Assembly (NCBI GenBank): GCA_027563935.2
Contig: CM050448.1
Location: forward strand, 120,020,493-120,084,492
Length of the DNA: 64,000 bases
Direction of reading: 5' to 3'
DNA from: Costus lasius
Taxonomy: Eukaryota; Streptophyta; Magnoliopsida; Zingiberales; Costaceae
Part shown: positions 1 to 13,375 of the stretch, one piece after another
Layout of the letters: each line of letters begins with the position of its first letter
How positions within the stretch are numbered: position 1 is the first letter of the stretch
Translations under genes and position numbers: made by a program
Notes under the pieces: model-generated
Told to the model about the DNA's origin: nothing
The model's database searches: none
Seen by the model: only the letters and a program-made list of their open reading frames with translations

Positions 1-164
1 TTGAGGTGGAGCGACTTTCGTTGTCTTCGATCTCTTGGTGAAAGGTAAGATTTTGATGCTTTATACCTAAAAAATTCGAATCCTTTCGGCTTGCTGTTTG
101 CTCCAGGATATAAAAAAATGAGCTCCTCTTTTAGGTTATAGAGTATACGAGTCCGTGGGGTGAG

Positions 165-341
165 GATTTGGCGTCATAGAAGTGGAACCTGAAGCAACTC
201 GGCGTCTTTCTTTTGCATTCAGCAATTTGAAGCCGACAGAGCGGCGGCCTCAGGCTGTGAGAGATCCACTCGCTCAAATGCTCGTTGGTGCATCATCGTT
301 CATCCTGCTCCGCAAGCAGCCAAGCCCTGTTCCTGCTTCGG
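165..341 (+). other. Possible coding exon of an unrecognised gene
   Basis: A GC-richer island in AT-rich surroundings is open in one frame across its whole length. It is bounded by a plausible acceptor (GTGAG before 165) and donor (GG then GTATCT at 342). The reading contains VEPEATRR, LSFAFSNLK and RRPQAVRDPLAQML. I do not recognise the family. A short segment ending at about 47 with AAAG then GTAAGA could be an upstream exon, but its frame does not join cleanly. A later segment near 7120, after a CCCCACAG acceptor, is also exon-like; spliced to this exon it would reach a stop after about 12 residues. This may be a small gene, part of a gene extending left of the window, or a transcribed non-coding locus. 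Confidence 0.3.
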
Positions 342-1257
342 GTATCTTTTTTTTCTTTTTTTGCAGTACCCATTTTTCAGTTTTTTCTTAAACTATTTTC
401 TTGTTTTTTCCAGGCTTCCAAATTACACAATTCAATCTCTTTTGGTAAATCTTTTTTGTTCATATCAAATTCCAATAAGATGTGAACGTAGAAGATACCT
501 TATACCAAAAGAATACTTAGCAAATCCTTGTACTTTGTCTTCAGCAAGCATATCTGGTAAAATATAACAGTGAAGGAACTTGGTTTAGCTTAATGCCCCC
601 AAAGATAGGGGATTTATTCAGTTTACTGCTCCAATGACTAGCAATGCAATTGATATATCAACAATTGCCCTTTAAACTGAATATCTTATGAGCTACAATT
701 ATCATGCCCGTTGTTTACTATTTGTTTTAATGATGACAAGGTGTAAATGAAAGATGCAGACTGCCTTTTCTAAGATGATATATGTCCTAAATTTAGTCGC
801 ATTAACCAAGTTTAGTGGACTGGTCATCGTTTTGGGGACAATCTAAGAAAAATTGGAGTATTGTTTGTTTTGATTTCACATCAAGTTAGCTAGTTCTCCT
901 GGCGTATACAGTAAATGAGTTACAATGTTTCTTACAGCTCAAGTTAAGGTCTGAATTTGCTGTCACTCAGACATAGTTTCGCATCTAATTTAGTTGGGTT
1001 TCTATCTGTGATGTGCTGCTGTTGATTTCATTTTTCTCACAGTTCCCTAGCTTGTAGACCAACACTGATGGAGTTTCAAATTCACAATTTACAGTACTAA
1101 TTGAATAGTTCAGTCGTTAGTTATGGTCAGTTCATCTGGGACAGGAATGGGCATTGTTGAAAGCTACAACAAAAGCGCATCTTTTCTTGGACCTTATTTC
1201 CCAGTGAACTTTATGATTTATACCCGGTTCTAGTTTTATTCTAATGCAGTTAGTTCA

Positions 1258-1694
1258 GAAAAAAAATCCTAGGCCGGGTACCTAAGCTAGCTACCCTAAT
1301 CTGCATTTTATGAATTTTAAAGCCACATGGTAGATATGCGAATCTCAAGATTTTTATATGTTGAATTGTTGACAGATCTTCCGTCAATGAAAACTATCAC
1401 TAACAGACCTTCCGTCAATGAGAACTATCATCGATGGACCTTAATTTATCATTGATAGGCCTTGACAGATCTTAATTTAACATTGATAGACCTTAATTTA
1501 TAGTTGACAGACCTTAAATTAAAAGCTGTTAACAATAATTATTGTTGATGAAAGGTCTGTCAACTATAATTATTGCTAACGGAAGGTCTATCAATAATTC
1601 AGCATATAAAAATCTTGAGATTGGCACCTCCGAGTGACTTTAAGATTTATGATTAAAAATTCTAAGCTAGGTACCCAGCTTAGGCCATTTTTTC
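1258..1694. mobile_element. Mutator-type MITE with 9-bp target duplication
   Basis: A 437-bp non-autonomous DNA transposon. The nine bases GTTAGTTCA flank it exactly on both sides (1249-1257 and 1695-1703), the size expected for Mutator-like elements. The termini are inverted: the left end reads G, a run of A, then TCCTAGGCCGGGTACC, and the right end in reverse complement reads GAAAAAATGGCCTAAGCTGGGTACC with gaps. Most of the body is palindromic. AATCTCAAGATTTTTATAT near 1341 pairs with its complement near 1602. Short degenerate copies of GACAGACCTTCCGTCAA recur between the arms. There is no transposase. The element at 30016-30383 has the same termini. Confidence 0.8.
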
Positions 1695-2286
1695 GTTAGT
1701 TCAGGCTTTATAATGAAAATTTTCTTGGTGTACCATGTAAGGGCATGATAATCTGTATAAGAGAAGAGAAATCATTTGATGCCCAACTTTCAGCCTAAGG
1801 ATTTATTTCCTTAAAGGGAAAAGAGGAGGGAAAGGAAAAAAAAATATGTTTTTCCCTTATTTCCTTGAAGGGACAGAAAAAGGAGGAGAAGAAAAGTTCA
1901 CCAAAGATCTCCGAGATGAGCTAGAAAAAGAATTGTATGTTTTTGTTCTATATACATATTTCTCATCATACATAATAATTAATTTATTCATTGGAATTGG
2001 AGTGAATCCATCATAATCCCAATTACCACTTTTTCTTTCTCTTTTATTTTATCATCCCACCCTCCTAAACCATATTTGTCACTGCAAGTGTTCATGATTC
2101 GTTTCCTCGAACTATGAGCCTTTTGTTTTCTAGAATATAACTATTAGTTTGGAAGAATTCTATACCATTTTTGAACTGCTATTACTAGTTAACCGATTTT
2201 TTGATGTGGTTAACCATTGGCCTTGTTAACTATTAATTTTTACATAATTACTTGTATAACCTGCATATATAATAATCAGTAGCAGA

Positions 2287-2627
2287 TAGGCATGACAATG
2301 GGTAGGGATGTAGGGTGAAATTTGCCCTTTGAAACTAATTATTTTTTAAAACATCTACCCAAATTGGACTTTGTTTAAATGTTCACTATATGCTAAAAAG
2401 GAGCAGAAGTAGGTAGATAACCTCTATCTGACTAATTATTCAATTAGAAATAAAAATAGATTATTTTATATTTTATTTTAGAATTATATATACATGTTTG
2501 TTTGTAGGGTACCCTAAGGGTGCCTACTTGAACTTGTTCCAAACCCATTTAATAGGTATCTGAATCCTAATTAATTGGGCCGGGTAGGGGCGAGTACCCA
2601 ACAAAACTCTACCTATTATCATCCGTA
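2287..2627. mobile_element. hAT-like non-autonomous element, degenerate
   Basis: About 341 bp bounded by imperfect inverted ends: TAGGCATGACAAT on the left and, in reverse complement, TACGGATGATAAT on the right. The flanks GTAGCAGA and GTGGTGGA agree at 6 of 8 positions, which would fit an aged 8-bp hAT target duplication. The interior is AT-rich and non-coding and includes GGGTACCC-type motifs typical of such elements. The call rests on terminal symmetry alone. Confidence 0.45.
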
Positions 2628-5039
2628 GTGGTGGATCTAGGACCTAGAGCATGAGGGGGAAAAGTATGCTAAATAATTTCTTATACTAGTTGGGGCACAA
2701 ACGTGTTTTATGTTCAAATTTTTATAGTATATATTGTCAACTCTTTATAAGATAAATATACTTCCTAAATTTTAGTGTGGTAATTGCCCACAGTAGTCAA
2801 CATATAGATCTGCCCTTGATGATACGAACACGTCATAAACTTATAATGTTCATCACTTAACCTAAGGTTAATCTATCAATATTTGCATGTCTACCATAGA
2901 ATATGATGAGTGCAGGTCATAGGTGAGTTTTTGAATTTTAGCAAGCAGCCTATTTTACCATTTATTTTAATATGTAGTGATCCATTAATCATCACCCACA
3001 TTAAATTAGTTTAGTCAGTTAACCATAGGTTTGGCCTTCCTTGAACCATCCTAAATTATAAAATAAGCAAAATATTTAAAAAATAACTATTCGAAGAACC
3101 GTTCAATTCGGTTAACTATAATTTCAGTTCGGTTTGGTTGATTAACCATCGATTCAACAAATTTTTTTAACACCCTATCATTATCACTTGCCTTTGCGAC
3201 AATAATTTCTCATACCTAATCTAGTTGTTTTATTCTCCCAACCATCCCTCTTCCATTGCTTACAACATCCTTCTTCTCCTACCATTCGATCCTTGTTGTT
3301 TCTCCTTGACACCTATCCCTTATAGGGAGATAGAAAAATAGCTAAGAAGGTTGAAATGGTAGAAAAAAAAAGTCACATGCATTTCACATGACCATTAGAA
3401 TGCCAAGAAGCATAGCGGCTATGGCCACATGTAGGGCTTCTGTCCGAGCATACACTTTCATTCCTTCCATTTATGTCTGAATCGGGCATAACCCGGAGAG
3501 AAAACTGGGTTAGTTTTCCTTTCTTACTCTTTCTTTCCCTCCAAAGATGTGGAGGAAAAGTACATTTTCCTTCATTTCCTCCCCATCTATTCATCCAGGG
3601 AAACACACTATTAGAATTGTTACTCAATGTATCACATTAATTGAGATGAAATAACTCTTCATCATCTTCCCAATTACAACATTAATGATTTGCTCAAACA
3701 ATGCCAAGATTTCCTTATTGTCAATCTAAGTTTTATGATACTTACCACACCACTTGCAACTAAGTATTGGTGGGTTCAATTGTTCCATTTTTGGAGAATG
3801 GCTTTAGCCTGTTTCTTATAGTCACTCTACTCCATCTCATTTTACTAATGTCAAATAATCCTCTTAGGCATTGTTGTGACAAATTTGGCTAGGCAAGCAC
3901 CACCATAGATCTTGTTCTTCTAGTACAAATAACAAGAGCTCTACTCCTTTTTCAGTTAATCTAAACATCTGGGAACTAAGTTATGTGTCCTATCAATTCC
4001 TTTGATGATTATTCCCACATTCCTTGACCATATATTCTTAAAAACTGGAACTTTTGGAAATTTTGGTCAGCCAAATATCGTTACAGAGTAGAATGGTTGA
4101 AGTCCTTTGTGGAAGGACTAGTTAAGTTTATCTGGTGCAATACTAGTTACAGTGATGCTGCATTACAGAGATTATCATTTCACTGGCAATAATGAAACTA
4201 ATGATTGGGAAAAATGTTCATGCAATTGATTTAGAAGAGAAGGCAGTTGATTTGATAGTATCATTTCATCCCAGTATTAATGGAGAATGCTCTTGACATG
4301 GTTTCTAAAATCAGTTCATACCAAGAGTACTGGTAACAAGTACCCATATGATCCTATATCGGTATATGGTACAAGGTCAAATCTGGTACTTACATATGTA
4401 TGTATAATTATATATATAATCTAAGGTTTAGAGCAGTATCAAATGATACCATATATTGATAGTTGTCAGTCCACTTTATCGTGGACCTAAATTGAAAACC
4501 TTGGTTCTTGAGAGTTAAACATATCTTGTTGATTGACATAGCTCTGAAATGCACTTAGATCTCTAACCATCATCTAGTAAACTAATTTGTAATTTTCTTT
4601 TCATATTTGTAGTGAAACCTCTTTCCTTCTTAATATTTACATTTGTCATCACTTTTATTTTAACACAAGCTTTTATTACTTATCTTTTTCATGTTGGTCG
4701 ATTTGTATTTTATAATAAGAAACAATTCAGAAATGGATGAAAACAATGCTGATGTTCAAACATTTCCTATCAAGTTGCGACTGTAACATAAAATTTGACA
4801 GCTCTGTGGAAATCTAGTAGAATGGTTAATAAAAATAAGGATGGATTCCTCTTGAACCATTGCAAGAACACCACTCTGAAATAAGGATGGATTCCTTTTT
4901 CAGATTGATTGGGTTGACTTGTAAGAACTCAATGTGAACCTGACCATTGACTATTTTATAATTTAATATGATTTTCACAATCCATATCTAGTTTGACCTC
5001 CTATTGTAATTTAAAATATTTAAAATGGTAAAATAAACA

Positions 5040-5840
5040 AGTTGCATTCTTTGGACTTTGGTTTTTTTTCATGAACTATCACATGAACCTAGAAATTCAT
5101 TGCTTAGAACCGATGTTGTGTTTTTCATTAACATCAATCTCCAATTAGTAGTACCTGATTTTACTTCTTTCTAGCATTCAACTATTTTTGTTGATTTACC
5201 GGGACAAAATGGTTTAGCAAATCCTGCATTTATAGAGAACTTAAGTTTACATCCAACAGATATATAAAACTACAATTATTAACTTTTTGATACAACCCTA
5301 AAATAGTTCAATTTATATTTTATACATATATATTAAATATATATTCTTAAGTAATATATTTTACTAAATTAAAAAATCTATTAATATTTTATATTAATTA
5401 ATTAATATTAATATATTATACTAATTAATATTATATATATATATATTATTTACTAATTAATATAATATATATTAGTTAAGATATATATAGATGTGGGGAG
5501 CTAGGAGTGAGGGTTAGAAAGAAAAATATTTTTAAGCAGGTGCCGAGCCGAACATGTGTTGCAGTGTGTTCTACATCGGCCCTGCACTCCCAAACACAAT
5601 CTTAGTTTATTTCATAAACAAACTTGTAATGTGTTTTGTTCTGCATCGGCCTTGCACTCTCAAACACAGCCTTAGTTTGTTTCATCTATGAATTCATGCA
5701 TAAAACCTATATTTTGTTATTTATTAACGTGAATCTTTAATTAGTATTGTTTGATTTTTTTTCTTCTTAATCATTCTATTGCTTCCTTAATTTCCTATGA
5801 CTAAAGTAGTTTAGCAAATCCTGCATTTATGTGGCTAAAA
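5040..5840. repeat. Diverged direct repeat pair plus a 70-bp tandem copy
   Basis: A segment of about 170 bp near 5060-5235 recurs in diverged form near 5680-5835; both copies end in TTTAGCAAATCCTGCATTTAT. Between them lies a strongly AT-rich tract (about 5280-5490, many TATA and TTAATTAA runs). There is also a tandem pair of about 70 bp near 5569 and 5638 sharing CATCGGCC, TGCACTC and CAAACACA. This looks like a local duplication or an old element with terminal direct repeats. No coding sequence is visible. Confidence 0.5.
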
Positions 5841-6487
5841 GATAAATTTTCAATAGTAAACTGTGGGAGTAAAGAGGTAAACTTCAATTGAGTGTCGTAA
5901 AATTGGTTCTACTTAATCAACATTATTACCACATTGAAGGCGTGAGTTAGTTCAACCAATAAGAACCTTAGTTGTTGGGTCGGGTCAATTACTTGCCTAT
6001 GTCAAAAGGACAAAACATTATTACCAAATTATTCTATCTAAATTTTCATTCGGATTAAGAACTCAAAATTTGATTTTTATCATTTCTCTTGATCAGGCCA
6101 AAGTTTTGGTTCTCATGGAATACATCAAACAAGAATCTTTCTGGGGGCATTTCCCATCATCAGTGATTGTAGTCGTGAGGAACTAGAAATGCAAGTCAAA
6201 TTTCTCATGAGACTCCCTTCTGACAGTATGGTAGCCATTTTTTGCAGACGGATTTTAGAATGATGTCAACATGTCAAAACATACATGCTTCTGCACAAAC
6301 TGAAATTTCCATTTAAAGTCTAGGTCATATGACCCTGCATTGAGCTTCTCTCACTCCCTGTTTCATGAAAATGTCTCTGTTATTGAATTTCAGCAAAATA
6401 ATGTTATCCTTATCAAAAGAACGAAAGCATACTAAATATTGCTCAGATTTTTAAGGATTTAAAAACTGATCCATAGTGCATGTGGTA

Positions 6488-6600
6488 CTAAAATCGGTAC
6501 CTTTAGTATTGATATGTCCGGTATTAGTTCTTTCCGCATGTGCAAAAATCGGTACCTTTAGTATTGATATGTCTGGTATTAGTTCTATCCGGACTTGTAC
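6488..6600. repeat. Two-copy 55-bp tandem duplication
   Basis: AATCGGTACCTTTAGTATTG is followed by GATATGTC(C/T)GGTATTAGTTCT and the block appears twice in immediate succession with few differences. It is embedded in a region with GGTAC- and GGTATG-rich text. Similar text occurs near 4320-4500, 38990-39060, 44960-45060, 56870-57010 and 57480, suggesting relics of one repeat family. Confidence 0.6.
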
Positions 6601-9600
6601 TATTTAGTGTAAGTACAATATGGTAGGACATACTAGTCTGAGGCAGAACCGGTCCATCAATATAGACTAAAATTTTAAACCTTGATTTTCTCAACAACAA
6701 TGAATTCCATTTTGAAGTAGTTTATGAATCATTTAATTTTTGGCTGTAGGATATACCCTCCAGCTGATAAAAGGGAACCAAACAATATAACCAATATCCT
6801 GTTCATCCTTTAGTTCTTTGTTGGTATGCAATGAAAACTGATCTGCAAGACTTCTTTTTTTTTTTCTGAAGAAAATATATTCAGTGACATTACTATTATA
6901 CAAGATTCAAATCCTGGAATGCTATCTACTGAGACATCTTTCAGAGTAGAGTTTATCATTTTATCTAACATTAGGTTGCTTAACATTAATCTTTACTAGC
7001 ATTTGTACATAATGAGCTAGCAAAATATCTGTAGGAATTACTTGTAGTTGCTTTCTTCTGCAACTGTGAGGTTATAGATATCATGCCCACTTTTGCTGAC
7101 CTCTGTATTCCCCACAGCCATCAAAGTTCTCTTTTGCATTTGCATATCATGATGGCGAGTATCCAAAAGAAGAAAAGTGGAAGAAAGGGATGAACATCAA
7201 TTTCACAACTCGGTGCTGGTGGCTTCTGATGATTGAACAGAGGACTTTTATCTCCATCCATTTTAATGGAGTAGGTGGAAGAATTTAGTGCAATGATTAA
7301 TGGTTAAAAGGACAATTTTTCCAGCTCAGGTAACCCCCCATAAGCTTCTAGCAATGCTGAGCAGAGCAATCATATAACACATACATCTCCCTGCAAAACC
7401 TGCCAATATTAAGCTGACAGTCAAACCTTTCAAGTGTAGTAACCACATACAAATATAAATTTATAGCTAATAAGTAAGTTGTTAAAATATCAAACCTACC
7501 AATATTAAGCTGACATAAGAATGTCATGTGGGTGACTTAACATGTGAGTCATAGAAATCACCATAATCATGAGAACAAAATACCTAAATTGTAATTGCAT
7601 ATAGGTGAAGCACAACAAAAAAGATTACCATGTAGAGCTTTTAGTGATTTGCACCACATGCAATTCTACTTGTTTACACTTGTCAATGTGACCTAATAAG
7701 TTTACTACCATTAACTTCAAGTATTTTAATTGGTTTATGCTATTTTAAGCTCATAAAATAATAAATTGGTTTTCTTATTAGATGAACCGGAACTAAATTG
7801 TTCCTTTTTTATGAATTGTATGTATAATTGCTGCAATTGAAAGAGTTAGTTATACTGGTTTATGTATCCTAAAATTCAGACAGTATTCATCAACTAACTC
7901 TTTGAAATACAGGGCATGTTTCTTTACAGGAGATAAGTGGATAGCCTAGTTGGTCAAGGGCATGCTGCTGCTGGTTGAGCTAGTGAGGCAACTATTAGGT
8001 GCTCTCTGAATGACATGGCGTATTCCTATTTGCTGAACAGTGCCCCCAAAGCAGACATCAAGGCCCTCGAGCATGCAAGAGTGGATATTGCTTTCCAATA
8101 TGCTAAAAAGAACACCACCATGCCCATATATTCTGTCATGATGCAAACTTTTGACTCCATTATGTATCCAGTGTCCTACAGAGACACCATGAGCTAGATA
8201 GTTGATGCAACCAATGGAGTCAGGGCCAAAAGCTGAAGGTCTCTTTATCTGCTCATGGCCACCTTTGCCAAGCATCCTTTGAGAAAGAAAGGTGGTAAAG
8301 TCGAGATACTTCTGGCACCATTACTCTTTTCATGAGCGTGGGAAGTGAAGGGTCATAGGCTTTTAGGCTTATTCATAGGATTCCTTCCTTGGAAAAAGGA
8401 GTGAGTGGTAGGAAAATGGTGGATGAGAGGAGAAAAGCTGCCTCTGCTTCTGCACTTGAGCCAGATAAAGAGTGGAAAAGAAAAGCATATGTATCGGATG
8501 CTTCTTTCTGCTAATATTATATTTACTCTGTGTGCAAGTTTGGAACTGCAGCATTTGGTACTGGAGAAACTTCCTTTTTTTCCCCTTTCCTTTGACAAGG
8601 AAATCATCTCGTCTTTCTAGGTATTCAACCTATATTTGCATACGCCATTTGTACATCAGCTGGAGATTTTATTTCTTCTTGTGCTTGCTCATTCCACAGT
8701 TGAACTTAATATTTGATTTTCTCCTTGAAGTGAGCCTAATGTTCATGGGCCTAGTACATGTGCACGCTGTGGACCTTTCAGTGACCATCTGAGCCACTTG
8801 AGGCAGAGTTTGGCCCCATCAACAACAGCAACAAGTTCAAAGGACCTAGGTCAATATGTTGCATTGGCCATGCCCATGAATCCTTCCACCATCAAGATGC
8901 AGCTGAAGAAGCAACACGGGAAAACCTGGTGAAGATGCTCTTGCTCCGTACCACCCCGCCCCATTGAGCTGTTTTGCTTGGATGTATTCCAGCGCAACTT
9001 GATGCCACGTCCATTCCAATGTTTTTGCTTCTTTCTCGTGATGCATTCTTTCTTCACTAATAGCCATGTGTGTGCCCCCACGTATGACACTACTCTTCAG
9101 TGAAGGCCAAAGCAGGGGGCAGCTCTGCCCCCCTGCTTTAAAGTGCTCTTGGGAACCTCCACGTGAGAGACTTCTCCGTGAGGTTTCTCACTCTACTGAT
9201 CGCGAGAGACATCAACCTCTAGTGGATCTGCCAATTAATATGGAAAAATTTGAGGGGGCGCTTAAAAGGGAAAAACGGGATAATTCTATTCTTTAAAGGC
9301 ACACGGGATTCATGTTGTGCAGATATGCACGTATCCCCATAAATAAGGACGGTGGAGAATGCAAGGAACAAGTATAAAACTAATATGAGCATCTAATTGA
9401 GAATGCAAGGAACCCCTGTTTGCCTCTGTATTTTTTCTCTCTAGGTATAGGGATTGCAGCCTCACATACATGCCTACCTCCAAGAATAGAGTTTGCTGTT
9501 CTGCACTTGGTGGCCCGAGCAAGGATTGCTCCACATCCTTTTAACAGTACAATGAAACAACTTGCATGTATCAATGATTAACCTCTCGAGGTCATGGTGA

Positions 9601-11150
9601 TGAACAGTATTTAGAACTAAGAATGCCCTCCCATGTTATCCAAATTGTTGGGATCCTGTAGTCCAAATAGGATCAAAGTATAAATTATGTCTGCTAAAAC
9701 ACCACTTATTACATGATAGCACAAGATACTATTTAATGATGTGATGTCATGTCACGTACCTTGGCCAACGTAGTAGGGATACTGCTCATATTAAACTGTT
9801 GACTCTTGGATGATCGTATGATGGGGACATTGCTTGAATTCCTCTTTTGCCTCTTAAAAATGTGTAAATGGATGTAAGTTGTCACCCATTTGGCTCTACA
9901 TCAAGTGGAAGTCTACATCTGTGCAGCACTTCTGTCGCACCCAGCCTTGCTCTCCATTCAACTGATTCAGGCAAAGTAATGTCTAAATAGCAAATGTTGT
10001 AATGTACAAAAAATCTGAAAACGGACATAAGTTTGAATTGATGTTATCTCACTTCAGGAGAAAAGCATATCATAAAACGATCTACTCATACACCAAGAAG
10101 ACCATGGTGTTATCATACATAGTAATCTAAAAAATGCTTCACAAATATGCATGGTGAAGGAAAAAAAACATAGATAAGAAAGTGAAACTGGAAAGCGTTC
10201 AGATATGTAGCTTTGCAAAATTATGTTCAAACAATACAATGGAAAACAGGCAATAAACTGAAAAAATAACATTGTAACTCGAATTTACTCCAAGCCCCTG
10301 ATTTGTATTTGCAGAATCAATAAACAGAAGTTTTCTTTTTTCTTGAACAAAGAAAGAAAATGAGTTCTGGACTAGCATTTCCAAAAGAGAAGTATGTTTT
10401 TTTAATCGATTTAGGATACAACATTCAGAAGGCCTCGTGACCTTTATACAAAGAAAATTAGTAGCCATAACTATAGGCTGCAGCCTGAAGGTGGATGAGC
10501 ATACATCTGTCTCCAGGTGTACATGCATGTTTAAACAATTGACTCATGGTCCTCACCAAAACACAGTAAAAAAAGGTGACAAAAAAAAAAGAAAACAGAA
10601 CCTCCAGCAGAATCTCCACATTACATACTAGGTCAAGCCAAGCAGAATATTGACCAGATGACCGTGACTCTGCATCAATCTGACATCAGGAATCAATTGT
10701 TCCTCATGAACAAATTACTAACGTTCTTCTAGGCCTTCTTTTTACCATGACTGGAAAAAAGCTCACAAGAACGAGTACAGCCTTTGATTTCAGCAGCCCC
10801 ACAGCCTCCTCATGCAAGACCATGTCCTTCACACTTTTTACCACACGCGAACAATAGCAGATCCCCCTCCGTTGAGAATCTGAAGCACTTTGCTATCATA
10901 TCCTTTATGAATAGCAAAGCCCCACAAACGAAAGAACGTTAAGAAAAAACAACCTAAAAATAATCATCTGCCTAGCCATAGACCAGTTCCCTAATAATTC
11001 GGCTAAAAACATCCCAACTCCTCTGAAAAATAATGAGGAATCAAATCCCGAAAAGAAATATCCTGCTCAATACAGAAATATCTGGCTCTTCTTCCTAAGA
11101 TCATAGCTAGAAAAAGAAAAGGAAAAGGGAAAAAAAGGCTTATTGGTTTC

Positions 11151-13232
11151 CTATATGCTCTCCTTGTCATTATCCACCCATGGGCAATTGTTATTCAGTT
11201 TCCTTCTTTTATTAGGCGGAGAAGAAGATGATGAGACTCTTTGCCCCATATCCAATGGGGAAGCTCCCCTCACAGTGCTATTGACGAAAACTTTCTGCAT
11301 TGATTGATAGCAACTGGCAATCCCTTCCTGCAAAAGTATGAGGTGCAACACAGTAAGTTAGACTGACCTTTAGCTCCCCTTGAAAACTATTTTTTTCCTT
11401 ACCTCTGTTAATCCAATACACCATGATGCTGCAATTGCTGGATTGATATGGTCCAGATCCTTAATCTCGTCAGTTGCACAGATGATGGCAGCTGCAGCAA
11501 GTGATGATGGGCAGTGACTTAGGAATCTTATATCTGTAGACCACACGTTTCATTTTAATTGACATGAACTACAAATATCCTTTTCATGCCTACTGAAATG
11601 AGATCATAACCTTTCGTTGTTGCAAGTGTAATTTTGACAGCCCAGGAAATCAAATATTGTGTATATTTCCCTACAGGGTCGATTTTGTGAACAAAGAAAT
11701 CGATGAATGTGAAAGGCGTCACAGATCGGAGCCTCCAGTTTAATGCGTTGAGCACAAGAAGCTCCATTCTGAGAACTGTTCGAGGTTCAAAAACGAACTT
11801 TGCACCTTCAACCTATGCACAACAGAATGAAGTGCACCAAGGAATTGATTAAGCATACATGAATGTTCACTCTGCACAAATATATTGCAGTTCATTGATT
11901 ACCTGCAAGTCTAGTAGGGAAGGGAGCAGCGTTTCCTCCATCTTAGCAGCTAGGGAAAGACATGCCACTGATAAAAGTTGCAGAGCCCATTCATTTTGCT
12001 GCAAGGTAGAACCACTACGTATTAGATCATTCACGTTCCATAATGGCATCAGAAGAGTTTGTGATATTACTAGAAAAAGCAAAATATTGTTAAACATGTC
12101 TTATTTGTTTCCTGTTGGAGAATGTGGTTATTATTCTTCATCATCCTTCTTAGTTCTTTATCTTTTTCATCTCAAACTCACCATATACATTTAGTCAATT
12201 TTTTCTCAACACAAAAGGTGCTCCTATCTCTTAAAAAAGCTACATTTTCATCCTAGCGTGTCTGCTTTCTTTTTTTTCTATTTGATTTTAGTAATACATT
12301 GAAGAAAAAAAAGAAGCAAAATGTTAATCAAAGTATTGTAGGCAAAGAAAAGTAACATTCCTTAACTCTATGCTCGCCTAAAGAAAGGAAAACTGTTCGT
12401 TACTGTTCATTATAGTGCAAATTGTGTTCTTTTTATAGGGCATGTATTCAGTGAAGACAGTGGATCTGCAGGAAACTTTTGATTTACTCATCAGAAGCAA
12501 AAGCAATACCATACGGTTGCCACTAAAATCCTCTTATTTGCCAAAAATAGTTTAAACTTTGATTATTCGTTCACTCCTTGAATCGCAAAAAAAAAGAAAA
12601 GAACAAATCACTTCAGGATATGCAAACAAACTGTAATGTGAACTAATTAAAATCGAAGAAGTAGATCATTAATGAATTGCACGGATCGAAGCATATCGGA
12701 TATAATCAAATGAACTCACCGGCAGAGTGTGAGAAGAGAGGAAACGATCCATGTAGTTAACGGCAAGATACGCCGTCAAAGGACGGAAGCGGTAGTGTGC
12801 ATGCACCTGAAAGAGGCGAGAAAAGAAAATTCCCGATAAGGGCGCAGCGGCGCGAAGAAGAAGGAAAACAATAGAACAGTCGACGCCCATCGAGAGACAC
12901 GGCGACAGATCCGGCTCAATCTAGCAAATCGCTGCCGAGCACGGCTAACGCACGCCAGGGAAGGGGGAAGATACCTTGAGGATCCAGGCGACGGTCTCCT
13001 GTCGCGCGGTCGAGTCGAGCGAGTTGGACTGGAAGCGGTCCGTATAGTCACGGGCGGGCGAGTAATCCGCCGCGCCCCCGATGAAGTCGGCGATCGACTC
13101 GTCCGACTCGTCGGGGAACTCCGGCGGCAGCCATGGCGAGCCGCCCGGCGCGTCGTCGGCGAGCTCGCTGGCGTCCTCGCTGCATAGCAGGTCGCAGCAG
13201 GCGGCGGCGTGGTCTGAGAGCGTGAGCGGCAT
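11151..13232 (-). CDS. CYCD1: D-type cyclin, CYCD1 group
   Basis: This is a G1 cyclin that partners a cyclin-dependent kinase and drives retinoblastoma-related protein phosphorylation at the G1/S transition in the nucleus. Six exons splice in phase: 13232-12975, 12806-12720, 11998-11903, 11812-11611, 11533-11403 and 11327-11151, all GT-AG, giving 316 aa. The Rb-binding LxCxE motif is LLCSE at residues 15-19. The cyclin box starts near DSTARQETVAWILK (73-86) and continues through NYMDRFL (103-109), LAAKMEE (131-137) and MELLVLNALNWRL (163-175). The C-terminal cyclin fold lies in exons 4-5. The tail has a serine run followed by a basic KRRKL (298-302) and PWVDNDKES. That ending, together with DSTARQE and SVTPF, resembles Arabidopsis CYCD1;1 as I recall it, more than the CYCD2/4 or CYCD3 groups. 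The start is the first ATG of the open exon. The gene looks intact. Confidence 0.93.
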
Positions 13233-13287
13233 GGCCTCCTCATGGCTTCCCCATTGGCATGGAGCACCGGAACCTCATAAAGAGATA

Positions 13288-13375
13288 GTTCAAGAAGTAG
13301 AGAGAGGGAGGGAGGAAGAGAGAGAAAAGAATGGAGTGGGAAGGGGAGGAGGGAGGGAGGGAAGAGTGGAATGGC
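13288..13375 (-). promoter_or_regulatory. CT-rich 5' leader tract of the cyclin gene
   Basis: Just upstream of the cyclin start codon, the plus strand is almost pure purine (GAGAGGGAGGG and similar). The transcribed strand therefore carries a CT-rich leader. Pyrimidine-rich tracts are common in plant 5' untranslated regions near transcription starts. A TATA-like TATATAAAAT lies near 13400 and reads ATTTTATATA in gene orientation. No promoter function can be shown from sequence alone. Confidence 0.4.

Larger units (their letters stand above)
342..11150. other. AT-rich intergenic region, no supported gene
   Basis: Apart from the elements listed separately, this stretch holds AT-rich DNA without a convincing coding exon. 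Short open frames at 3373-3627, 8015-8197, 8405-8792, 9066-9296 and 10199-10528 have no recognisable domain, splice context or codon bias. The segment 7925-8200 is GC-richer and could be a decayed gene fragment, but I cannot name it. The last few hundred bases before 11150 should include the 3' untranslated region of the minus-strand cyclin. Confidence 0.5.

Noticed and set aside
7121..7290. Exon-like reading PSKFSFAFAYHDGEYPKEEK after an acceptor
   Set aside because: Open for about 55 codons, but no partner exon joins in this frame and the family is not recognised.
8015..8275. 60-aa plus-strand and 109-aa minus-strand frames
   Set aside because: GC-richer than the surroundings but no recognisable family, no splice context and frames on both strands. 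Possibly a decayed fragment, not a supported gene.
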